Below, one piece after another: positions 34,582-42,211 of a stretch of 64,000 nt of DNA. This stretch comes from Streptomyces roseolilacinus. Lineage in GTDB: Bacteria; Actinomycetota; Actinomycetes; Streptomycetales; Streptomycetaceae. The stretch spans positions 618,036 through 682,035 of the forward strand of contig NZ_BMSV01000002.1 of assembly GCF_014649335.1 (NCBI RefSeq), read 5' to 3'. Within the stretch, counting starts at the first letter, position 1; the number at the start of each line of letters is the position of its first letter. The position numbers were made by a program, and so were the translations under genes. The notes below the pieces were generated by a model, which was given only the letters and a program-made list of their open reading frames with translations, was not told the origin of the DNA and searched no databases.

Positions 34582-35166
34582 GTGATCGAGCGAGAAGCCG
34601 CCGTTCGGGCTGTCGAAGAGCAGTTGGAGCGCGACTACCAGCAGTGGCGAGCAGTGAGCACGGACGCGATGAGGATGGCTGTGGTCCATGTCAAGGAGCA
34701 CGAGCTGGTGTGGATCGTCTCCTGGCAGTCCGAGGAGTTCGTATGCACCCGGAACGCGAAGTACGCGCTGATTGGCAATGGGCCGTACCTGGTCGACCGC
34801 GTCGACGGGGGACTACACCAGATCAGCGTCGTCTCCGCGAAAACAGGGGAGTGGGAGACCGACTACCGCGCCCGTATACGCGGGTTGCCGGTGCGCAGTG
34901 CGGTGGACGATCTGCACGATGCGCTCCGCGGAGTCGCCGCCACGCGCGGACGCGTGCACGCTGTGCGGACACTGCGCCAAAGACTGCCGATGCTCTTGCC
35001 CGCGGAGGCCATCGAGTACGTGAACGCGTTGTTGGAGGGAGATGTGCCCGCGCGCCTCGCGGCTGTCGCCACCGAGGAACTCGTGGCGCCTCTCAACCCC
35101 GTACTCGCGGTGAAGACCGTTCTGAACGGGGCGGCGACCCGAGCCGGTCAGAGCCCCAACGGATGA
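34582..35166 (+). CDS. YrhB / Imm35 domain protein (possible immunity protein)
   Basis: Protein of 194 residues. The central part matches the YrhB/Imm35 pattern: helix IEREAAVRAVEEQLERDYQQ, strands MAVVHVKEHELVWIVSWQSE, then YALIGNGPYLVDRVDGGLHQ (the GNGPYLVDRxDG core). The C-terminal helical half is of unknown type. Imm35 proteins occur as immunity proteins in polymorphic toxin loci, but many are solitary. The start is GTG 34582. The base composition is lower in GC than that of the neighbours, and the gene is between a transposase scar and a degenerate Fic gene, so horizontal acquisition is plausible. Its 3' end overlaps the convergent DUF3885 gene by 19 bases. No cognate toxin is visible. 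Confidence 0.75.
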   Translation: MIEREAAVRAVEEQLERDYQQWRAVSTDAMRMAVVHVKEHELVWIVSWQSEEFVCTRNAKYALIGNGPYLVDRVDGGLHQISVVSAKTGEWETDYRARIRGLPVRSAVDDLHDALRGVAATRGRVHAVRTLRQRLPMLLPAEAIEYVNALLEGDVPARLAAVATEELVAPLNPVLAVKTVLNGAATRAGQSPNG

Positions 35167-35738
35167 CGGGAAAGCCAGTCGGCATGCCGATCGCGTAGCC
35201 GGTCCCGCTCGTCGGGTGTGGCGAGGAAGACGTCGGCGCCACCGTCATAGGGGTGGTGGACGCGCTGCATCCGGGTGTCGGTGACGAGGACGCCCGTCGT
35301 CTTGTCGTCGGCGATGTCCCGGAGCAACTCGTCGATGCAACCACGCTGCCAGGGCCGACGGGTGGTGAAGAGGTGACAGTAGGTGCGGAACTCAGGGTCG
35401 GGATCGTCCTGCACCAGCAGGCTTTGCCAGTACCCGGCGACGGCTTGATAGGACGGATCCTCCGCTTCGGTCGTCCAGAACGATGTGATCACATACACGT
35501 CCGCACCAGCGAACAACTCATCGAGAACGGTGTTGTAACGCTCCAGGACGACGGTGTACTCGTTCTCGTCCTCCGCATACCGCTTCGACTCCGGCAGGCT
35601 GTGAAAACGTACCCAGACATCCCGATACAGGTCACGGAGCCTGTGCCCGACCGGAGGGCAACCGGGCCAACGCTGCCGCCACAGTTCTGTCAGATCCGCC
35701 TGCCCGTCTCCAGACAACCTTCGCACTCGTCCTCTCAC
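35148..35738 (-). CDS. DUF3885 family protein
   Basis: Protein of 196 residues. The sequence VGHRLRDLYRDVWVRFHSLP, then ESKRYAEDENEYTVVLERYN, is the core that I recall for DUF3885, followed by a strand/helix region with YVITSFWT and AVAGYWQS. The function is unknown; there is no signal peptide or membrane segment. Start choice: GTG 35736-35738 gives the longest frame, and a GTG at 35724-35726 has GAGAGG about five bases upstream. Codon use is clearly less GC-rich than the window average, as in the adjoining Imm35-type gene, suggesting they arrived together. It diverges from the Fic pseudogene with only two bases between starts. Confidence 0.78.
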   Translation of the reverse strand: MRGRVRRLSGDGQADLTELWRQRWPGCPPVGHRLRDLYRDVWVRFHSLPESKRYAEDENEYTVVLERYNTVLDELFAGADVYVITSFWTTEAEDPSYQAVAGYWQSLLVQDDPDPEFRTYCHLFTTRRPWQRGCIDELLRDIADDKTTGVLVTDTRMQRVHHPYDGGADVFLATPDERDRLRDRHADWLSRHPLGL

Positions 35739-35740
35739 GT

Positions 35741-36202
35741 ATGAACCTGCCGACGACCATGATGCCGGTGGTCACGAACGAGGGACCGACTTGTTCGCCG
35801 TTGCTTCGCCGACCGCTGATGCAGACGGTCCAGTCGCGCGTCTTCGCCAAGGGCGGCCGGGAACGCTACGGCATCACCTCGGACATCCGGGTCCGCCTCG
35901 ACGCCTGGCCTGGTCCAGAGCGCCAAGGGCCACGGCGCGCCGCTTTCTCCGACCGCCCGTGCCGCGCGCGTCCACCTCGACGTGTGCCTCTTCACCCCTT
36001 CGAGGACGGCAACACCTGATCCGCGTTCCTCACCCTCGTCCTCGTCCTCTCCCGCGAAGGCGTCGCCCCCGACGTCGGTCTGCTGTACGGCTTCACCTTC
36101 CAGGCCGACAAGCCCCAGGACGGGCTGATCCTCGCCCGGTGGGTCGACCTCCACTTCACCGAGACCCGCCGCCGTGCCGCCTCCCCGAGGAGTACCCGAT
36201 GA
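35741..36202 (+). pseudogene. Degenerate Fic/Doc family gene
   Basis: Pieces of a Fic-like protein occur in order but in different frames. From ATG 35741: RVFAKGGRERYGITSDIRVR and LDAW. After a frameshift: VQSAKGHGAPLSPTARAARV and HLDVCLF. After another shift the Fic core HPFEDGN, then an in-frame stop TGA (36017-36019) where CGA is expected, followed by SAFLTLVLVLSREGVAPDVG and FTFQADKPQDGLILARWVDL. HPFxDGNxR is the AMP-transfer motif of Fic enzymes. At least two frameshifts and one stop make it a pseudogene. It sits with Imm35 and DUF3885 genes in a lower-GC patch. Confidence 0.65.
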
Positions 36203-36346
36203 AGGCTGAGCACGCGCCGAACCGTCCCCGCGCCCGCGGGGAGCACCGCACGGGGACCGCCCGGGACCGCTCGGGGCCGTCCGGGGCCACCCAAGGAAGC
36301 CGGTGCGGCCGGACGGTGCGGAGTGCGGACCGCGGTCACCGGGGGA

Positions 36347-38032
36347 TCACACGGGTCCGGAGCCGTGGGGGAGCGTCAGCGCCGAGTCCGCGTGGAGGGT
36401 GATGCGTACCGGCGCGAAGACGGTGGCGTCCAGCGGGGACTGCCCGGTGCCGGGGTTGCGGGCGTAGCGCGGATGGGCGCCGCCGCTGATCTGCCAGCGC
36501 ATGCGGTGACCGGTGGCGAAGCGATGGGCGGTGGAACTCATCGGCACGGTGACCTGCGAGGGCGTCCCTTCCGTGGTCCGAAGCCGGGCCAGCCCGTCAC
36601 AGACGTTGACCGAACGTCCCCGCGGGTCCACGTCGCACAGGCGGGTGAAGACGTCGGCGTGACCGGTGTCCGTGGAGATGCTCAGCCGTGCGGAGACGGG
36701 GCCCATGACGTCCACGGGTTCGGTCAGCGGAGGGCCGGTGAACGTCAGGACGTCGTCTCGGGCCTCCAGGGCGCTGTTGTCCCGGGGGCCGGCCGTGCGG
36801 GAGAGCAGGGGGCCGCCGAGGGACGGGGTGGGATCGGCCGGGTCGTAGCGGAACGTCGCCACGGGCGCGGAGTCCACCGGGGACCGCCGGGTGAGGTGCC
36901 CGCCCGGGGAGGGGTGCCACGCGGTGGTGCCGGAGGCCGGGGGCCAGGCGTCGAGGTCGCGCCAGGTGTCCGTACCGCCGACGTGCACGCGCACCGCGGT
37001 GGGGCGCAGCCCGGAGGGGTCGGCGCACAGGTGGGCGCGCAACCACGCGAGGCTTTCGGCGAACACCTGCGGCCATCCCCGCCGCAGGGCGGAGGCATGG
37101 GTCCAAGGGCCGGCGAGCAGGGCGGTCCGGCAGCCGGCCCGACGCAGCCGGTCGTACTGCTCGAAGGCCTGGTCGACCAGTACGTCGTGCCATCCGGTGA
37201 TCAGGGTCGTGGGCACGCGGAGGCCCTTTGCCGACTCCGCCGGCGACGCGTCGCTCCAGTACGCGTCCCCGGGGTCCGGGTGCGCCATCACGTCGTCCAC
37301 CCAGGGCACTTGGCCGCCGAGCGCGGACGCGTACGCTCCGCGCAGGGGGCGGGCGGTGGTGGCGGCGCGCAGGCGGCGCTGCAGGCGCAGCATCGCCTTC
37401 AGGAACGGCGCCGCGCCCTGGTGCTGGTAGGTCATCCCGGCGCCGACGGCGAGGACGTTCTCCAAGCGCAGCACGCCGTCCGCGTGGAACAGCGCGTACG
37501 GGTCGTGCAGTCCCACCTGCACCACCATGGCCTTCAGTTCCGGCGGGGGGTCCAGGGCGAGGGCCCATTGCACGTAGCCCAGGTAGCTGGGGCCGACGGT
37601 CCCCAGCGTTCCGTCGAACCAGGGCCGTCCGCGCAGCCACGACACCGTGGCCTGTCCGTCGGCGGCCTCGTTGCGCCACAGGTCGAACACCCCGCCCGAC
37701 CCACCGGTACCGCGGCAGCTCTGCAGGACCACGTGGAAGCCCTGTTCGGCGAAGAGCAGGCCGTACATGGGGGACCACGGCACGCCCCGGCCGTAGGGGG
37801 AGCGCACCAGGAGCGTGGGGAAGGCCCCCTCCGCGCGGGGGAAGTAGTGATCGGTGACCAGGGGGCTGCCGTCGGCGGCCGGTACCACCAGCCCCGGTTC
37901 CCATCCGGCCTCGTACCGCCTGGCCGGAAGCCCCCGCCAGGTGGCCCTCGCCCAGCGCGAGGATAGCGGCGGCCTGCCGGCGGGTGGCACCCAGGCAGGA
38001 CCGTCCGCGGTGCCGGGCGTGCGTGATGGCAT
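36347..38032 (-). CDS. CocE/NonD family alpha/beta hydrolase (X-Pro dipeptidyl-peptidase type)
   Basis: Serine hydrolase of 561 residues. The N-terminal alpha/beta-hydrolase part has HYFPRAEGAFPTLLVRSPYG, the stretch VVLQSCRGTGGSGGVFDLWR and the nucleophile elbow TVGPSYLGYVQW; the acid region lies near ITGWHDVLVDQ and the His near LLAGPWTHA. The C-terminal half is the beta-jelly-roll of the family (VRVHVGGTDTWRDLDAWPP, RLCDVDPRGRSVNVCDG, RHRF-like STAHRFATGHRMRWQISGG). Members cleave X-Pro dipeptides, esters or amides such as glutaryl-cephalosporins or cocaine. No signal peptide. GGAGG lies before ATG 38030-38032. It diverges from a TetR regulator with a dyad operator between them. Confidence 0.92.
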   Translation of the reverse strand: MPSRTPGTADGPAWVPPAGRPPLSSRWARATWRGLPARRYEAGWEPGLVVPAADGSPLVTDHYFPRAEGAFPTLLVRSPYGRGVPWSPMYGLLFAEQGFHVVLQSCRGTGGSGGVFDLWRNEAADGQATVSWLRGRPWFDGTLGTVGPSYLGYVQWALALDPPPELKAMVVQVGLHDPYALFHADGVLRLENVLAVGAGMTYQHQGAAPFLKAMLRLQRRLRAATTARPLRGAYASALGGQVPWVDDVMAHPDPGDAYWSDASPAESAKGLRVPTTLITGWHDVLVDQAFEQYDRLRRAGCRTALLAGPWTHASALRRGWPQVFAESLAWLRAHLCADPSGLRPTAVRVHVGGTDTWRDLDAWPPASGTTAWHPSPGGHLTRRSPVDSAPVATFRYDPADPTPSLGGPLLSRTAGPRDNSALEARDDVLTFTGPPLTEPVDVMGPVSARLSISTDTGHADVFTRLCDVDPRGRSVNVCDGLARLRTTEGTPSQVTVPMSSTAHRFATGHRMRWQISGGAHPRYARNPGTGQSPLDATVFAPVRITLHADSALTLPHGSGPV

Positions 38033-38045
38033 CGTTCCCCTCCTA

Positions 38046-38069
38046 TATTCCGTACGGTGTACGAGAATA
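38046..38069. promoter_or_regulatory. Candidate TetR operator
   Basis: TATTC-CGTAC-ggt-GTACG-a-GAATA: ten-base arms, perfect except for one extra base, in the 49-base space between the divergent hydrolase and TetR genes. Its position over both starts suggests that the regulator represses both genes. Confidence 0.65.
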
Positions 38070-38081
38070 GAGGATGCTTGG

Positions 38082-38846
38082 ATGTCTCACGCAAGGACCT
38101 CCACGACGAACAGGAGAGGAGCGCGAGCCGTGTCCCGTGACGGAGGGCCCGGCGCCGCGGGCGTCGACCCCGAACAGCTCTGGCTGCGTGCCACCGGACC
38201 CCGCAGGGGCCGCAGACCCTCCTTCAGCCGCGAGGCGATCACGGCGGCAGCCGTGGCCCTGGCGGACGCGGAGGGACTCGATGCGGTCACCATGCGGCGG
38301 GTCGCCGCCGAGGTCGGGGCCGGCGTCATGTCGCTCTACAGCTACGCTCCGGACAAGGAGACGCTGCTGGAGCTGATGGTCGACCACGTCGGCGGCGAAC
38401 TGCCGGCCACCCCCGCGGTCACCGGCGACTGGCGGGCCGACCTGAAGGCCATGGCCCACCACCAGCGCGCCCTCATGCTGCGACACCCCTGGCTGCCCGC
38501 CGCCCTGACGACCCACCGCACCCCCGGCCCCCGCACGCTGGCGTTCCTGGAACACGCCCTCGCCGCACTGCGGCCCACCGGACTGGACGGCGCCGCGAGA
38601 CTGGAGGTCTTCGCCCAGCTCACCGCCTTCGTGGCCGGACACGTCGGCCACGAGATCGCCCAGGCCGCGGCCGCACGGTCCCCCGACCGGCGCGCAGCCG
38701 AAGCCCGCTACCTCGCCGCCGTCGCCGCCGACGGCCGCCACCCGGAACTCGCGGAAGCCCTCTCCGCCCCCGGACGCCCCCTCACCCCCGAAGCGACCTT
38801 CAGCCGGTTCCTCGACCGCCTGGTCGACGGCCTCGCCACCGACTGA
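38082..38846 (+). CDS. TetR family transcriptional regulator
   Basis: Protein of 254 residues. The DNA-binding domain has FSREAITAAAVALADAEGLD, then VTMRRVAAEVGAGVMSLYSY and PDKETLLELMVDHV, the standard TetR three-helix pattern with the YxxxxxKxxL continuation. The C-terminal part (from about 115) is a TetR_C-type ligand-binding domain with HHQRALMLRHPWLPAALTTH. I took ATG 38082 with GAGG seven bases upstream, although the first 40 residues are polar and outside the fold, so a later GTG near the sequence VSRDGGPG is possible. It is divergent from the CocE-type hydrolase and probably controls it in response to that enzyme's substrate. Confidence 0.92.
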   Translation: MSHARTSTTNRRGARAVSRDGGPGAAGVDPEQLWLRATGPRRGRRPSFSREAITAAAVALADAEGLDAVTMRRVAAEVGAGVMSLYSYAPDKETLLELMVDHVGGELPATPAVTGDWRADLKAMAHHQRALMLRHPWLPAALTTHRTPGPRTLAFLEHALAALRPTGLDGAARLEVFAQLTAFVAGHVGHEIAQAAAARSPDRRAAEARYLAAVAADGRHPELAEALSAPGRPLTPEATFSRFLDRLVDGLATD

Positions 38847-39266
38847 TCCCGCCCACGCGGGACGAGCGGTGCCCGCCGGCCCGTCCCCACCGGTTCCGCC
38901 CAGGGAGCCGGTCGAGGTGCCCCTCCACCGTGGACGCGTCGACGAGCGGGAGGGCGGGGGAGGGGAGGGGGCGAGTACGGGGTCGGGGCCGCGCCGGCGG
39001 AGGCCGTGGACGACCGGCCGGCCGACGGGCCGGTGGTCCGGGCTCCGGCAAGGGCCGGTCCCGCCGGCCCGCGCGCGGGGGAGACCGCCCCGGACGCCTT
39101 CGACGCCGCCTTCCACGCCCCCTCGGCGGCCTCCGGTCACCGCCCCGCCGGGCCGGCGTCCACGGCCCGTCCGGCACCGACCGTCCGGCACCGGCCGTTC
39201 CGCCGGAGCCGTCATGCACGGCCCGACCAGTGGCCACCGGGGGAACGGCGTCCCGCGGGATGCCGG
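38847..39266. other. Non-coding gap between convergent genes
   Basis: Between the convergent TetR and DUF1906 genes, 420 bases have very high GC and no supported gene. A purine-rich run near 38945-38975 (GGGAGGGCGGGGGAGGGGAG) could form unusual DNA structure on this strand but no known motif. Confidence 0.4.
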
Positions 39267-40097
39267 TCAGCCGATGATGGCGACCGGGGCGTCCCAGGCG
39301 TTGCGGTCGACGTTGATGGTGTGGCCGCCGCGGGTCTCCTTGCTGTTGGCCTTGTACTGGTGGCCGCGGCTGTGGCCGGTGTACAGCTTCGGGTCCCAGG
39401 GCCAGTCCTTGGTGGTGGTCTCCTGGCCGTTCCACAGGGCGTACCAGAGGTTGCCCGGCAGGTCCGTGCGGTCCTTGGCGGTGGCGATCGCCTTGGCGCT
39501 GGAGCTGCTGAAGCCGTAGAGGCCGGCGCGGTAGGTCTTGGCGCGCAGGGTCTTGGTGAAGGACCGCACGTAGGCGAGGGTGGCGTCGTTGCACGCCTTG
39601 TCGGCGATGTCGTACGACTCCATGTTGAGGTAGATCGGGCTGCCGGCCTTCATGCCGAGCGCCGAGGCCTTGGCGATCGCGTCGTTGGCGTTGCTCACCC
39701 CGACCGAGGCCGCGGTGGCCGCGGTGAACCTCTCCTTGTTGCCGCTCTTCTGGCACGGCGGCTGGGCGCCGACGTACAGGGGGATGACCCGCCAGCCGAG
39801 CGTGTCGACCGACTTCACCCAGGACTTGGTCAGGTTGGGCTGGGCGCAGCCGCGGTTCTTGCCGCCGACGTAGACCGCGACGCCGCCGTAGTAGGCGTCC
39901 TTCTTCCACGCCTTCATCGCGGTGAGCGAGGGCGCCGTGCAGGCGTCGAACGCCCGGCCCGTGTAGGTCTTCTGCGCCGGCCACGCCGGGGCGGCCATCG
40001 AGGTCTGTGCCGCGACCCCGGCCCCGGCCACGACGGCGGCCCCCGTCACCGCCAAGGCGATGTAACGATTCTTCCTGGACAGCCGGTGCTTCGACAT
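39267..40097 (-). CDS. Secreted DUF1906 glycoside-hydrolase-like protein
   Basis: Protein of 276 residues. A signal peptide (RNRYIALAVTGAAVVAGAG-like, ending AQTSMAAPAWP) leads to a single TIM-barrel-like DUF1906 domain (glycoside hydrolase-like, related to Rv2525c): YTGRAFDACTAPSLTAMKAW, YYGGVAVYVGGKNRGCAQPN, WRVIPLYVGAQPPC, then GSPIYLNMESYD, RAGLYGFSSS and LWYALWNG. The acidic Glu in LNMES would be the catalytic candidate. Family members bind or act on cell-wall glycans, with no proven activity for most. Four cysteines could form two disulfides. I chose ATG 40095-40097 with GGGGTGGGGA upstream; an ATG 12 bases earlier is possible. Confidence 0.88.
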   Translation of the reverse strand: MSKHRLSRKNRYIALAVTGAAVVAGAGVAAQTSMAAPAWPAQKTYTGRAFDACTAPSLTAMKAWKKDAYYGGVAVYVGGKNRGCAQPNLTKSWVKSVDTLGWRVIPLYVGAQPPCQKSGNKERFTAATAASVGVSNANDAIAKASALGMKAGSPIYLNMESYDIADKACNDATLAYVRSFTKTLRAKTYRAGLYGFSSSSAKAIATAKDRTDLPGNLWYALWNGQETTTKDWPWDPKLYTGHSRGHQYKANSKETRGGHTINVDRNAWDAPVAIIG

Positions 40098-40464
40098 TCC
40101 CCACCCCATACGACGTGTCACAGCGGCCTCCGGTGCTCCGGAGCCCGCCCACCCTACCCAGTGGCGGCGGGACCGCGACGGCCGGGAGCGGCAGGGCCAC
40201 CGCCGGTGCGGAGGGCGCCGCGCCGCCGGCCGTCCCGGACGGGCGCTCCCAGCCGTTCCAGGCGACGGACGGCGGGAGGGCGGGGGCGGAGCCGGACCCG
40301 TCGCCGCCGGAGGGGGGAGGCACGGCACGCGAAGTCTCCGGGGGAGACGGGTCCTTCGGCCGGGAGCCCGTCCACCAGGGGGCCTCACCTGTCTGACAGC
40401 CTGGACGGCACGCACACCCGCCAGGCCGGAGGGGCCGGCGAGCGGGCCACGGTGAGGAGTCGAG
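40098..40464. other. Divergent intergenic region
   Basis: The 367 bases between the DUF1906 gene and the ABC operon carry no supported gene and no striking dyad. GTGAGGAGTCGAG at its right end is the ribosome binding site for the TTG start at 40465. Confidence 0.4.
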
Positions 40465-41346
40465 TTGTTACGGTGTGAGGCGGTCGGCAAACGCTACGGC
40501 GGGGGACGGTGGGTCCTCAGGGACGTGGACATGGAGGTCTCGGGCGGCGACGTCCTCGCGGTGGTGGGCGGCAACGGGTCGGGGAAGTCGACCCTGCTGA
40601 GGATCCTCGCCGGGCTGTCGCGGCCCACCACCGGGAGCGTGTCGGGCCGACCACCGCGCATCGGCTACGTACCGGACCGCTTCACCGCCCCCGACCGCAT
40701 CTCGTCCCTTTCCTACCTCACGCACCTGGGGCGTATCCGCGGCATGTCGGCCTCCGCCGCCCGCACCCGGGGAGACCACCTGCTGGAGCGGCTGTCCCTG
40801 GTGGGCGGGCGGAACGCGGCGCTGCGCACCCTGTCGAAGGGCAACGCGCAGAAGGTGGCGCTCGCCCAGGCCCTGCTCGTCCCGCCCGACCTGCTGGTCC
40901 TCGACGAACCCTGGTCGGGCCTGGACGCCTCGGCCCACGGCGTCCTCGCCGAGTTCATCGGGGAGGTGGCGGCACAGGGCGGTGCGGTGGTCTTCACCGA
41001 CCACCGCGAGGCGATCACCGAGACGCACGCCGGCGGCGCCTACGTCCTCGGCGACGGCCGGGTCACCCCGCACGGCGGCCGGCACACCGGTGGCCGCCTC
41101 CCGATGGTCGAACTGGTCCTGGCCGCGCCCCCCGCCGGTACCCCGCCGATCGAGGTGGACTGGTCCGGGACGCCGGGGGTGGTGGACAGCGCCCGACGCG
41201 GCGGGGAGATCGTCCTGCGGGTGGCGCGGGAGCACGCGGACGCCGTACTGCTGACGGCGCTGCGGCACCGGTGGTCGGTGGTGAGCCTGACCGGGGCGGC
41301 GGACGAAGCCGGCTTCCGGGGCGGCGCGGGGAGGGCCGTCCGGTGA
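40465..41346 (+). CDS. ABC transporter ATP-binding protein
   Basis: ATPase of 293 residues. Walker A is GGNGSGKSTLL, the Q-loop region is IGYVPDRF, the signature is LSKGNAQKVALA (LSxGxxQ form), Walker B is LLVLDEPWSGLD, and the switch His is in VVFTDHRE. The C-terminal 80 residues are a small extra domain. The start is TTG 40465 with GAGGAG about six bases upstream. The stop overlaps the GTG of the next gene by four bases, so ATPase and membrane subunit are co-translated. The pair probably forms an exporter for a lipid, peptide or antibiotic; there is no binding protein, so import is unlikely. Confidence 0.93.
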   Translation: MLRCEAVGKRYGGGRWVLRDVDMEVSGGDVLAVVGGNGSGKSTLLRILAGLSRPTTGSVSGRPPRIGYVPDRFTAPDRISSLSYLTHLGRIRGMSASAARTRGDHLLERLSLVGGRNAALRTLSKGNAQKVALAQALLVPPDLLVLDEPWSGLDASAHGVLAEFIGEVAAQGGAVVFTDHREAITETHAGGAYVLGDGRVTPHGGRHTGGRLPMVELVLAAPPAGTPPIEVDWSGTPGVVDSARRGGEIVLRVAREHADAVLLTALRHRWSVVSLTGAADEAGFRGGAGRAVR

Positions 41347-41999
41347 TCGCGCTGGTCCGCTACATGTCCACGGTGCTGCTGCTGTCCCAGCGCTACCTCG
41401 CGCCGCTGCTGCTGTTCCTCGGCCTGGTGGCCGTGCTGACCAGCAGCGACACCGGCCCGCTCACCGCGACCTACGCCTCGGTCGCCGGGGCCCTGCTGCC
41501 GTGTTCGGTCTGGCTGACCACGGCACTGGTCGGTCTCGAGGACCAGCCGCACCGCTCGATCGTCGTCGTCAGCGCCGGCAGCCGTCTGCGCGTCCTGCTC
41601 GCGACGGTCGGGACGGCCACCCTGTGGTGCCTGCTGCTGACGGCCGCCGGCCTGGTGCTGCCGCTGATGCTCGGAGCCCACTCCCCGGCCCCCGCCGACC
41701 TCGTGCTGGGGACCGCCGCCCAACTCACCTGCGCCTTCACCGGCATGGCCGTCGGGCTGGTCTGCTCACGGCTGGTGTTCCGACGGCAGGGCTACGCGCT
41801 CGTCCTCGCCCTGCTGCTTCTGCTGGCCGTACTGCTGGGCGACGGCGTCTCCCCGGTCCGCACCATGCTCACTCACCTGCAGGACGCGCCGGACTCGTCG
41901 GCCGCCCTGGTGCCCACGAGCCTCATGCTCGCCGCCGCCACGGGCTTGCTGGCGACCGCGGCGGCCGTCACCCAGGCGATCACCCGCAGAAAGGCATGA
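41343..41999 (+). CDS. ABC transporter membrane subunit
   Basis: Integral membrane protein of 218 residues with about six hydrophobic segments (YLAPLLLFLGLVAVL, YASVAGALLPCSVWLTTALV, VLLATVGTATLWCLLLTAAG, LVLGTAAQLTCAFTGMAVGL, YALVLALLLLLAVLLG and SLMLAAATGLLATAAAVTQA). No motif identifies the cargo. The start is the GTG at 41343 overlapping the ATPase stop (GTGA), giving translational coupling. Together with the ATPase it should form a homodimeric membrane part with two ATPase copies. A hairpin terminator follows directly. Confidence 0.85.
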   Translation: MIALVRYMSTVLLLSQRYLAPLLLFLGLVAVLTSSDTGPLTATYASVAGALLPCSVWLTTALVGLEDQPHRSIVVVSAGSRLRVLLATVGTATLWCLLLTAAGLVLPLMLGAHSPAPADLVLGTAAQLTCAFTGMAVGLVCSRLVFRRQGYALVLALLLLLAVLLGDGVSPVRTMLTHLQDAPDSSAALVPTSLMLAAATGLLATAAAVTQAITRRKA

Positions 42000-42016
42000 C
42001 CCCCGCGGCGGTGTGC

Positions 42017-42044
42017 CCGCGCCCGCCCGGGCGGGCGGGCGCGG
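42017..42044 (+). terminator. Hairpin terminator after the ABC operon
   Basis: CCGCGCCCGCCC-gggc-GGGCGGGCGCGG, a 12-base stem with a four-base loop, starts 17 bases after the permease stop. Confidence 0.75.
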
Positions 42045-42211
42045 CGCGATCCACCGGCAGAAGTGGCGCGGACCGTACTTCCGCCGGTGGTTCCGCCTGG
42101 TGACGGCTCCGGCCCCGGTGGTGCACTCGACGGAGGCGTGCCCCTCGGCGGCCCGGGCGTGGCGAGGGCCACGGGCGCACCCTGCCGACCGACCCGACGA
42201 AAGGTAGTCCC

